Assembly (NCBI GenBank): GCA_966250375.1
Contig: CBINHE010000018.1
Coordinates: 1-52,880 of the forward strand
DNA: 52,880 bases
Origin: CAMLDH01 sp966250375
Lineage (GTDB): Bacteria; Pseudomonadota; Gammaproteobacteria; Burkholderiales; Burkholderiaceae_D
Direction: 5' to 3'
The notes under the pieces were generated by a model that did not search any database, was not told the DNA's origin, and saw only the letters and a list, made by a program, of their open reading frames with translations. The translations under genes were made by a program, and so were the position numbers. Below, piece by piece: positions 16,236 to 22,616 of the stretch; the first letter of the stretch is position 1; each line of letters starts with the position of its first letter.

Positions 16236-16612
16236 TGGATAATCTGGATAAGGTTTCCGCACGTATCATCAAATACCGCTGTAATTACTTCGCCCGCTGG
16301 CGTTGGGTTTTGGGTGAATTCGACGCCAAACGATTGAAGACGATTGAATTCTTGATGGATGTTGTCCACCTCGAACGAAGTGAAGGGGATTCCATCTCGC
16401 TTTAGCGCCTGTTTGAAAGATGGGACCGCACTGTGGGCACTTGGCTCTAGCAGGAGTTCAACACCATTAGGTTGATCAGGTGCCACAACCGTAAGCCAGC
16501 GATACTCCCCTGCGGGCATATCGGTCTTCTTCTCAAAACCTAGTTTTCTGGTGTAGAAATCGAGTGCTTTGGTTTGATCATCTACAAAGACGCTCGTTAC
16601 GTAAATTCTCAT
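16223..16612 (-). CDS. VOC-family (glyoxalase/bleomycin resistance-like) protein (cassette 5, second gene)
   Basis: 129 residues from MRIYVTSVFVDDQ. It shows the vicinal oxygen chelate pattern: ALDFYTRKLGFEKKTD, WLTVVAP, VELLLEP, then FEVDNIHQEFNRLQSFGVEF and DTCGNLIQIIQ at the end. Family members bind metal and act on varied small molecules; no substrate can be named. The ATG at 16612 is preferred for its ribosome binding site (GGGAG, eight bases upstream); an ATG at 16633 overlapping the previous stop (TAATG) is possible. It is linked to the MmcQ/YjbR gene in one cassette. Confidence 0.85.
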   Translation of the reverse strand: MRIYVTSVFVDDQTKALDFYTRKLGFEKKTDMPAGEYRWLTVVAPDQPNGVELLLEPSAHSAVPSFKQALKRDGIPFTSFEVDNIHQEFNRLQSFGVEFTQNPTPAGEVITAVFDDTCGNLIQIIQRVA

Positions 16613-16632
16613 ATCTGACTCCCGAAGGTTCA

Positions 16633-16998
16633 TTAGGTGCCCGAGGAGCCAATTGCAAGCTGTTTAGTCTTGCTAAGGGAGCCGAGCGCCTTCCGGTACG
16701 ACCACTCTACCAACTCGGCCAGATAGGCTGCGGGAAATTGACTGATTTTAACGACGGTGACCCAGTGAAAGCGTCCCATATAACGAGCCGGCTTTATGCC
16801 AGGAATGTCGGTCAATTCCACAAAGCGGTCAGCCGAGACTCTTGTGCTGAAGCGCCACTTCTCAGGCTCACTCGTCTTGAAGTAGGCGAAATTCTTCCCA
16901 CCGACGGAATACACGAGGATGTTGCTTGGCTCGCCGTAAATCGTTTCGATCGCGCCAACGAATCCTCGACAAAATATTTTTAGCTCTTCGACGTTCAT
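16633..16998 (-). CDS. MmcQ/YjbR-family protein (cassette 5, first gene)
   Basis: 121 residues of the MmcQ/YjbR (DUF419) family: CRGFVGAIETIYGEPSNILVY, GKNFAYFKTSEPEKWRFS, VELTDIPGIKPARYMGRFHW and the final WVTVV...AYLAELVEWSY. The family has a small alpha/beta fold sometimes described as DNA-binding. The ATG is 16 bases after the core site GTTAGGT at 17020-17014. The stop overlaps or nearly touches the VOC gene, so the two form a unit. Confidence 0.8.
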   Translation of the reverse strand: MNVEELKIFCRGFVGAIETIYGEPSNILVYSVGGKNFAYFKTSEPEKWRFSTRVSADRFVELTDIPGIKPARYMGRFHWVTVVKISQFPAAYLAELVEWSYRKALGSLSKTKQLAIGSSGT

Positions 16999-17013
16999 AG
17001 CGGACTGTTATGT

Positions 17014-17200
17014 ACCTAACGTCATGTATGCCGCAGACCCTGCGGATTAAAATGGCGATTGAGGTATACATTGGTCATGCAAAATCCTTATCAATGGCTT
17101 GCCTGCTTGTTTCGCCGTGTTTATTGAAAAAATTCGGCGAAATAAAACGACCGTGAAACCCTGCACGTAGCATGCCAGAACTCGCAGGGCGTATCGCGAT
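17014..17200. repeat. Long repeat LR, copy 3, with core site ACCTAAC
   Basis: Left core is ACCTAAC (coding GTTAGGT). The repeat continues past the usual end into a GGATGGTTTTGACACATCCGG hairpin region (to about 17250) that is shared only with copy 5. Confidence 0.8.
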
Positions 17201-17250
17201 GCGCAGGATGGTTTTGACACATCCGGCGAATTACAACCCGCCCTACATTA

Positions 17251-17320
17251 CTGCGGTATCTCATCGAGGTCATCTCATTGAATGTTGGGCTGATAAAGCG
17301 TTAGCCCAACCTACGCGCTA
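17251..17320. repeat. Intergenic repeat E, copy 2
   Basis: Near-identical to 14830-14900, including the GTTGGGC...GCCCAAC hairpin. It joins directly to a partial LR copy (17319-17395: AAATAAAACGACCGTGAAAT through GCGATGCGCCCTACGG). Confidence 0.8.
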
Positions 17321-17406
17321 AATAAAACGACCGTGAAATCCTACACGTAATATCCCAGAATCCGTAGGACACATCGCGATGCGCCCTACGGCCCTGGGCC
17401 GGATTG

Positions 17407-17925
17407 TTAGTCCGCATCTGGAAACCACCCTTCCGGCGGCCGTGGTTCAAGCTCTTTGGCTAGACCCGCCTCAATGTAGCGGGCCATATGATTGAAGTAC
17501 ATCGGAGACTGGGGATCATAAAATACCCTAGGGATTTTGTCGCGCGACAACTTGCCGTCCTCTTCTTTAGTAATCGTCGCGCGAAATCCTGTGAGGCTAA
17601 GAATTTTATGAAATGCCTCAATAGAGGGCTTTTCATGTAAAACGATGAGCGCGTAGACAACAGATCCCGGCACCATGTGTTCATGGCGCAGTTCGTTCTC
17701 TTTCTTTCTGCAGAAAGCCTGATATTGAGCTTTGGTCCGAATATTGGCAGAACGAATCTTCGCGGCCGCACTCTTCGATCGGTAGTGGGCGCTTAGATGC
17801 CAGTGACTATCTTCGCTTGACTGGCGGATGAACATTTTTACTGCGTCCTTGCATGCTGGGCGGTGAAGTACACCTGCCTTATGCAGGGCGTAGAGTGCTT
17901 TTGCAAATAGCAGAGAGTTGGGCAT
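17407..17925 (-). CDS. Hypothetical cassette protein with HEH motif (cassette 4)
   Basis: 172 residues, basic N-terminal half (ALHKAGVLHRPACKDAVKMF). A central ENELRHEHMVPGSVVYAL is followed by a helical region and an acidic-to-proline C-terminus (EPRPPEGWFPDAD). The HEHMVP stretch recalls metal-dependent nuclease motifs that begin xHEH, but no second half of an HNH site is seen, so I do not assign a nuclease. The ATG is eight bases after the core site GTTAGCC (17939-17933). The family is not recognised. Confidence 0.55.
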   Translation of the reverse strand: MPNSLLFAKALYALHKAGVLHRPACKDAVKMFIRQSSEDSHWHLSAHYRSKSAAAKIRSANIRTKAQYQAFCRKKENELRHEHMVPGSVVYALIVLHEKPSIEAFHKILSLTGFRATITKEEDGKLSRDKIPRVFYDPQSPMYFNHMARYIEAGLAKELEPRPPEGWFPDAD

Positions 17926-17932
17926 ATGTGCG

Positions 17933-18010
17933 GGCTAACGTTTGAGGTAAAGGGCGCGGAGCCGGCTTGCCGGCGGATCATCCCTCTTGACCGAGAGATT
18001 AAGTTTCTTA
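17933..18010 (-). other. attC-like site between cassettes 3 and 4
   Basis: Coding strand: a GCCGGCTTGCCGGC-type hairpin, then CTTTACCTCAAACGTTAGCC, ending in the GTTAGCC core at 17939-17933. The CTCAAACGTTAG end is very like classical attC 3' ends. The R'' box is not clearly defined (candidates near 18003). Confidence 0.6.
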
Positions 18011-18026
18011 CATACGAAAACCATAT

Positions 18027-18527
18027 CTAGACAACGGTCTTATGGAAATTCAGATATGGAGCAATTGCCTTCTCTATGGCATCGATTTGAAAAGCAAAGC
18101 CGGTCAGTGCGTTTTGCATATCTGTATGCATTTGAGAAAACACCACAGGATCAGCACGAGAAACCTCCTGACCATGTCGTTTGAAGCCAATGATCTTGAA
18201 CGCGTCTTCGTGCATTTCCAAAAGCGTTTTGTAAATGCCAGACTTTGGGTCGAATAGAAATTGTGACTCCTTCATTGCCTTGATGAAGTCGCGATGCTTT
18301 GATGAAAACGGTTCGTGTTCTGAACCGTCATAATTTGTTATCGACTGGTAGAACAACAAAGTCTTTTCATAGATATCGAATCGTCTGTTGTACAAGTCGA
18401 GCCGGAGCTTGTCCCGTGAGATCTTTGCTTGCCTTAGGCCGATGTAGCCCGCAAAGATGGCAACACAAATTGGTGTCAAAGACGCTAGGTAATCAACCCA
18501 GTCTTTTGATTGTGTGACGCAGCTCAT
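18027..18527 (-). CDS. Hypothetical membrane-anchored protein (cassette 3)
   Basis: 166 residues. One hydrophobic segment near the N-terminus (LASLTPICVAIFAGYIGL) is followed by RQAKISRDKLRLDLYNRRFD and a mostly helical cytosolic part. This layout (one TM, then a K-L-x-L-D-L-Y-N-R-R-F pattern) is common in small proteins of unknown function from cassette arrays. The ATG lies 14 bases after the core site GTTAGGT (18547-18541). No catalytic motif is visible. Confidence 0.6.
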   Translation of the reverse strand: MSCVTQSKDWVDYLASLTPICVAIFAGYIGLRQAKISRDKLRLDLYNRRFDIYEKTLLFYQSITNYDGSEHEPFSSKHRDFIKAMKESQFLFDPKSGIYKTLLEMHEDAFKIIGFKRHGQEVSRADPVVFSQMHTDMQNALTGFAFQIDAIEKAIAPYLNFHKTVV

Positions 18528-18540
18528 CTTGATTGCTGAT

Positions 18541-18737
18541 ACCTAACGTAATGTATACCGCAGATCCTGCGGTTAAAACGGCGACTGAGGTGTACATTGG
18601 TCATGCAAAATCCTTATAAATGGCTTGCCTGCTTGTTTCACCGTGATTATTGAAAAAATCCAGCTAAATAAAACGACTGTGAAATCTTGCACATAACATA
18701 CCAGAAGTCGTAGGGCGCATCGCGATGCGCCCTACGA
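18541..18737. repeat. Long repeat LR, copy 4, with core site ACCTAAC
   Basis: Left end ACCTAAC; right part contains a perfect 28-bp palindrome at 18709-18736 (arms CGTAGGGCGCATCG). It contains the hairpin CCGCAGATCCTGCGG and CCTTATAAATGGCTTGCC. Confidence 0.85.
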
Positions 18738-18770
18738 CCCTGGAGGTTAGAGACCTTCGGCTACCCGATT
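18736..18770 (+). ncRNA. Group II intron 3' end (domain VI only)
   Basis: CTGGAGGTTAGAGACC through TTCGGCTACCCGATT matches the domain VI tail at 11938-11974 (shared GGTTAGAGA and CTACCCGATT). Domain V is missing. It is again on the plus strand, antisense to the cassette genes, 64 bases beyond the stop of the HEPN gene. Confidence 0.5.
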
Positions 18771-18833
18771 AGGCAGGCCCATAAATATGGCAGCGAACAG
18801 GGGCTTGATGATGGAATTGTTGGTTCAACACGA

Positions 18834-19775
18834 TTACGTAAGAGAGTCGCTGGCTCCAAGTTCTAGGGCCCGCTGCTGACGCAATATGAGAAGCGTTTGC
18901 TCTCGCTGCTTCACGAACTCTTCTCGTTCTGCCTCCTCGCGTTCTCTATCCGCTTTTGCAGCCGACTTGATCTTCTCAATGTCAAGCCCCTCTAGGTGCT
19001 TCTCAATACTCTCAATGGTTTTGATGGTACTGATAACGTCGTCTCTGGTCGGCTCGCCATGACCGTGCGCGGCGATATTGCGTATATGGCGCATCGTGTC
19101 GATCTTGGCTCTCAGATCGGCAGGCATGTCGACCCCGTATTTTTCGAGACGACCTCGTGACAGTTCCATATAAAAAGGTCTTCGAGGTCCATAAGCTAGC
19201 CCCGCGGAGTCGAGAAAGGCGTCTGTTGTGCGCTCGAAGTAAGACCAAGCTGAAAGCAATGCTCCCAATGGATGAAGCCTTGCGAGTTCTTGCAATTTTT
19301 CCAACTCTTGATCGTTGGAGGGCTCACTTAGTTTTAGTGCCGCTAGCGCCTGCTCATCAGCAAACTGTGCAATCACTTCATTGTAGTCCAGCCCGTAGTG
19401 CTTCTTTAGAACCTCTTTGAAGAACTCTTGGGCAATATTCATATAGAAGATGCTTGTCAGCTGGTTTGGAGATCCAAATCGATGCTGTAGAGCATTGCGT
19501 TCATCTATAAGTAGCTCAATTTTGTTTAAGAACGGAAGTTTGACGCCCTTGGATTCGAGTGCGCTCAAGCAGCCATGTATCGTGATGGTCTCTTTGGAGC
19601 TCTTGTAAATCGACTCGCCAGAGTCCAGTACGAGATCTTTGAGAATCAACTCAACTGAATTGGCAAGATGAAGAATGACGAGCTTTCTGTCTAGCTCATT
19701 CTTGCCGTTGTAGTGGGTCAACGAATGTCCCAGTAGCTCCATGGCGCTTTGAAAAAGGGGGGACTCAATAGCCAT
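18834..19775 (-). CDS. Double HEPN-like protein (cassette 2)
   Basis: 313 residues with two copies of the HEPN RNase signature R-N-x3-H: DERNALQHRF (R93, N94, H98) and IRNIAAHGHG (R232, N233, H237). The N-terminal half also has HLANSVELILKDLVLD and ESIYKSSKETITIHG, features of HEPN proteins related to DUF3644. Residues about 265-300 are a charged coiled coil. HEPN domains are commonly ribonucleases in toxin, abortive infection and anti-phage proteins; two in one chain suggests an intramolecular dimer. The start is supported by AGGAG before the ATG. The attC at 19828-19882 lies about 50 bp upstream. No antitoxin partner is seen. Confidence 0.65.
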   Translation of the reverse strand: MAIESPLFQSAMELLGHSLTHYNGKNELDRKLVILHLANSVELILKDLVLDSGESIYKSSKETITIHGCLSALESKGVKLPFLNKIELLIDERNALQHRFGSPNQLTSIFYMNIAQEFFKEVLKKHYGLDYNEVIAQFADEQALAALKLSEPSNDQELEKLQELARLHPLGALLSAWSYFERTTDAFLDSAGLAYGPRRPFYMELSRGRLEKYGVDMPADLRAKIDTMRHIRNIAAHGHGEPTRDDVISTIKTIESIEKHLEGLDIEKIKSAAKADREREEAEREEFVKQREQTLLILRQQRALELGASDSLT

Positions 19776-19827
19776 TAATTCTCCTGCTTGATTTTTGCTT
19801 GTGCTGTGTTGCCCAGTCTAGCCAAGG

Positions 19828-19882
19828 GCCTAACGAAGTTGAGTATTGCCAGTTAAAAGAGGCCTAACGAGTAAGGTTAGGC
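19828..19882 (-). other. attC site between cassettes 1 and 2
   Basis: The clearest attC in the window. On the coding strand it runs from R'' GCCTAAC (whose TAA is the stop of the upstream gene) at 19882 to R' GTTAGGC at 19834-19828. Length is 55 bases, with an inner GTTAGGC and the classical end ACTCAACTTCGTTAGGC. Confidence 0.75.
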
Positions 19883-20485
19883 CTCATGTTGGGTCGGGCC
19901 ATAGACTTCTTCGTCGGAAACGCTTTGGTAGAAGGCTTGTTGTGCCTTCTTCCAAGTCGCGCGTGGGCCGATGAGTTTCTTGGCAAGTTCGTTTCCAGTC
20001 GTCTGAACCTGGGAACTTACGTGCCTGTTTGCGAACTCGGCCACTCTGAGAAAGTTCTTCATGTGTTTGTCGTCGCCGCCAGCGAAGAACCAGTACCTGA
20101 CGCCCAACCCGGCGGCAGGTGAGGTTTCGTCCTTGGCGGCGACCAAGACAGCGCAGTGTTCATCTTCGCCTACGGCGTGAGCGACATGCTTGTCTCGCAG
20201 TGCCTTGATGCTGGCGTGGAAAGATAGGTACTCGGGCCTTGTTGCGAAGAGGTCCGTGCCAAGCCCCTTCCTCCTGCCTGATGTGAAGCAGCGCACGTAC
20301 GACACAAGCGCTTGCGTGTAGAGTGCCATTCCGATGGTTCCGGATTCACGCATCAATCGAGAAGGCGGAACAAGCATTTGCAGGCACGAGATCGTGCGCC
20401 TCAAGTCCGCTTGAATCATGATGAGCCGCTCCAACTCGCCTTTGAGCGGGTGGTCAAAGCCAAAGGCACGTAGCTGGCTGTTCAT
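19877..20485 (-). CDS. Hypothetical protein with HEPN-like RDKHVAH motif (cassette 1)
   Basis: 202 residues, mainly helical. SLFHASIKALRDKHVAH-like sequence (FHASIKALRDKHVAH in full) contains R-x-K-H-x-A-H, a pattern seen in HEPN-like and related helical domains, though the spacing differs from the canonical R-x4-H. A later segment (LGVRYWFFAGGD) adds strands. Function unknown. The ATG is four bases after the core site GTTAGGC (20495-20489), and the TAA stop lies in the R'' box of the attC at 19828-19882. It is the right-most cassette, where an attI and integrase would be expected but are absent. Confidence 0.55.
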   Translation of the reverse strand: MNSQLRAFGFDHPLKGELERLIMIQADLRRTISCLQMLVPPSRLMRESGTIGMALYTQALVSYVRCFTSGRRKGLGTDLFATRPEYLSFHASIKALRDKHVAHAVGEDEHCAVLVAAKDETSPAAGLGVRYWFFAGGDDKHMKNFLRVAEFANRHVSSQVQTTGNELAKKLIGPRATWKKAQQAFYQSVSDEEVYGPTQHEA

Positions 20486-20488
20486 GAG

Positions 20489-20727
20489 GCCTAACGTAAT
20501 GTATGCCGCAAACCCTGCGGATTAAAACGGCGACTGAGGTATACATTGTCCATGCCAAAGTCCTTATAAATGGCTTGCCTGCTTGTTTCGCCGTGTTTAT
20601 TGAAAAAATTCAGCTAAATAAAACAACCGTGAAACCCCGCACATAACATGCCCAAACGCGTAGGACGGATCGCGATGCCTCGGATGGTTTTGACACATCC
20701 GGCGCATTACAACCCACCCTACATTAC
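20489..20727. repeat. Long repeat LR, copy 5, at the array's right edge
   Basis: Left core GCCTAAC (20489-20495), then the LR body to about 20690, and the extra GGATGGTTTTGACACATCCGG region also found after copy 3. It ends 14 bases before the stop of ettA, so the array abuts a core gene. Confidence 0.8.
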
Positions 20728-20740
20728 AACACTGCCAAAA

Positions 20741-22408
20741 TCACCGCGAAATCGGCTTATACCGAATCCGCTTCGGCTTCGCGCCTTCCTCGCCCAGCCG
20801 CTTCTTCTTGTCCGCTTCATACTCCTGATAATTCCCGTCAAAGAAGCTCACCTGCGAGTTACCTTCAAACGCCAGAATGTGCGTCGCAATCCGATCCAGG
20901 AACCAGCGATCATGCGAGATCACCAGCACGCTGCCGGCGAACTCCAGCAACGCATCTTCCAGCGCGCGCAAGGTTTCCACATCCAGATCGTTGGACGGTT
21001 CATCCAGCAGCAATACATTGCCGCCTTGCAGCAGCGTCTTCGCCAGATGCAAACGACCGCGCTCGCCGCCCGATAGATTGCCGACGACTTTTTGCTGGTC
21101 GCCGCCTTTGAAATTGAAGCGGCCGAGATACGCGCGCGACGGCATTTCGAAGCGGCCGACCGTCAGAATATCGGCACCGCCGGTGACGTCTTCAAACACT
21201 GTCTTGTTGTTTTCCAGGGATTCGCGCGACTGGTCGACGATCGAGACTTTCGCGGTGGTGCCGATCACGACTTCGCCGCTGTCGGGTTGTTCCTTGCCGG
21301 TGATCAGTTTGAACAGCGTCGATTTACCCGCGCCGTTGGGGCCGATGATGCCGACGATCGCGCCGGCCGGAATGCGGAAGCTCAGATTGTCGATCAGCAG
21401 GCGATCGCCAAACGCTTTCGATACATTCTTGAATTCGATCACTTCATTGCCGAGACGCTCTGCAACCGGAATGAAAATCTCCTGCGTCTCGTTGCGCTTC
21501 TGGTATTCGTGCTCGCTCAACTCGTTGAAGCGGGCCAGGCGCGCCTTGCTTTTCGCTTGCCGGCCTTTCGGATTTTGCCGTACCCATTCCAGTTCCTTGG
21601 CGATGGTTTTTTGGCGCGACGATTCGCTTGATTCTTCCTGCTTCAGGCGGTTGCCCTTTTGCTCCAGCCACGAGCTGTAATTGCCTTTCCACGGAATGCC
21701 GTGGCCGCGATCCAGTTCCAGAATCCATTCGGCGGCGTTGTCCAAGAAGTAGCGATCATGCGTGATGCCGACCACGGTGCCGGGGAAGCGTTGCAGGAAT
21801 TGCTCCAGCCAGTCGACCGATTCCGCATCCAGATGGTTGGTCGGCTCGTCCAGCAGCAGCATGTCGGGTTTGGATAGCAGCAGACGGCACAGCGCGACGC
21901 GACGTTTTTCACCGCCGGACAGTACGCCGATCTTGGCGTCCCACGGCGGCAGGCGCAATGCATCGGCTGCCATTTCCAGTTGCTGTTCCGGGTTGTCGCC
22001 GGCGGACGTCGAGATGATCGCTTCCAGCCGTGCCTGTTCCGCTGCGAGCGCATCGAAGTCGGCGTCTTCTTCCGCGTAGGCGGCGTATACCGCATCGAGT
22101 TTTGCTTTGGCTTCAAACACTTCGCCTAAGCCGCCTTCGACGGCCTGGCGCACGGTTTGCTCCGGGTCCAGTTCCGGTTCTTGCGGCAGGTAGCCGATGT
22201 TGAGGTTCGGCATCGGGACTGCTTCGCCCTGAATGTCCTTGTCGATGCCGGCCATGATTTTGAGCAGCGTGGATTTGCCGGAGCCGTTCAGGCCGAGCAC
22301 GCCGATTTTGGCGCCGGGGAAGAAGGATAGGGAAATGTCTTTGAGAATCTGGCGCTTGGGCGGGACGATCTTGCCCACGCGATTCATGGTGTATACGTAA
22401 TGAGCCAT
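20741..22408 (-). CDS. ettA: Energy-dependent translational throttle protein EttA (ABC-F ATPase)
   Basis: 555 residues, the usual EttA length. It has two ABC ATPase domains: Walker A GLNGSGKST and GPNGAGKST, signatures LSGGEKRRVAL and LSGGERGRLHLAK, and Walker B LLLDEPTNHLDA and LLLDEPSNDLD. There is no transmembrane domain. The ABC-F linker (WLEQKGNRLKQEE...) lies between them. EttA binds the ribosomal E site and gates entry into elongation according to ATP/ADP level. The start MAHYVYTMNRVGK matches the family N-terminus. It stands alone, divergent from kup, and its 3' end borders the cassette array. Confidence 0.95.
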   Translation of the reverse strand: MAHYVYTMNRVGKIVPPKRQILKDISLSFFPGAKIGVLGLNGSGKSTLLKIMAGIDKDIQGEAVPMPNLNIGYLPQEPELDPEQTVRQAVEGGLGEVFEAKAKLDAVYAAYAEEDADFDALAAEQARLEAIISTSAGDNPEQQLEMAADALRLPPWDAKIGVLSGGEKRRVALCRLLLSKPDMLLLDEPTNHLDAESVDWLEQFLQRFPGTVVGITHDRYFLDNAAEWILELDRGHGIPWKGNYSSWLEQKGNRLKQEESSESSRQKTIAKELEWVRQNPKGRQAKSKARLARFNELSEHEYQKRNETQEIFIPVAERLGNEVIEFKNVSKAFGDRLLIDNLSFRIPAGAIVGIIGPNGAGKSTLFKLITGKEQPDSGEVVIGTTAKVSIVDQSRESLENNKTVFEDVTGGADILTVGRFEMPSRAYLGRFNFKGGDQQKVVGNLSGGERGRLHLAKTLLQGGNVLLLDEPSNDLDVETLRALEDALLEFAGSVLVISHDRWFLDRIATHILAFEGNSQVSFFDGNYQEYEADKKKRLGEEGAKPKRIRYKPISR

Positions 22409-22616
22409 AGGAATATCGAGTAGTTTTTAGTGACGAAAAGAGGGTGAGTACAAGGATAACCGATGCCGAGCTTGGGAACATCGGGTATGACACGCATATC
22501 AGAATAATTTCGCGCAGGTTAATAAGTCAATCAATCGCCGTGCCTCAAATCAGGCAATGATTTTCCTTGCTTTTCGGAATAGCGCATCCTATTGTGCAAT
22601 GCATCATAACAACGTC

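Noticed and set aside
16681..16725. tRNA-like string inside the MmcQ/YjbR gene
   Set aside because: GAGCGCCTTCCGGTACGACC followed by CACTCTACCAACTC looks tRNA-like, but it lies in a conserved coding frame and does not form a cloverleaf.
17407..17925. HNH nuclease call for the HEHMVP protein
   Set aside because: Only one metal-binding-like stretch is present; no following N/H residues of an HNH motif.
11790..20727. CRISPR array
   Set aside because: Repeats are long, irregularly spaced and separated by genes; there are no short regular repeats with unique spacers and no cas genes.
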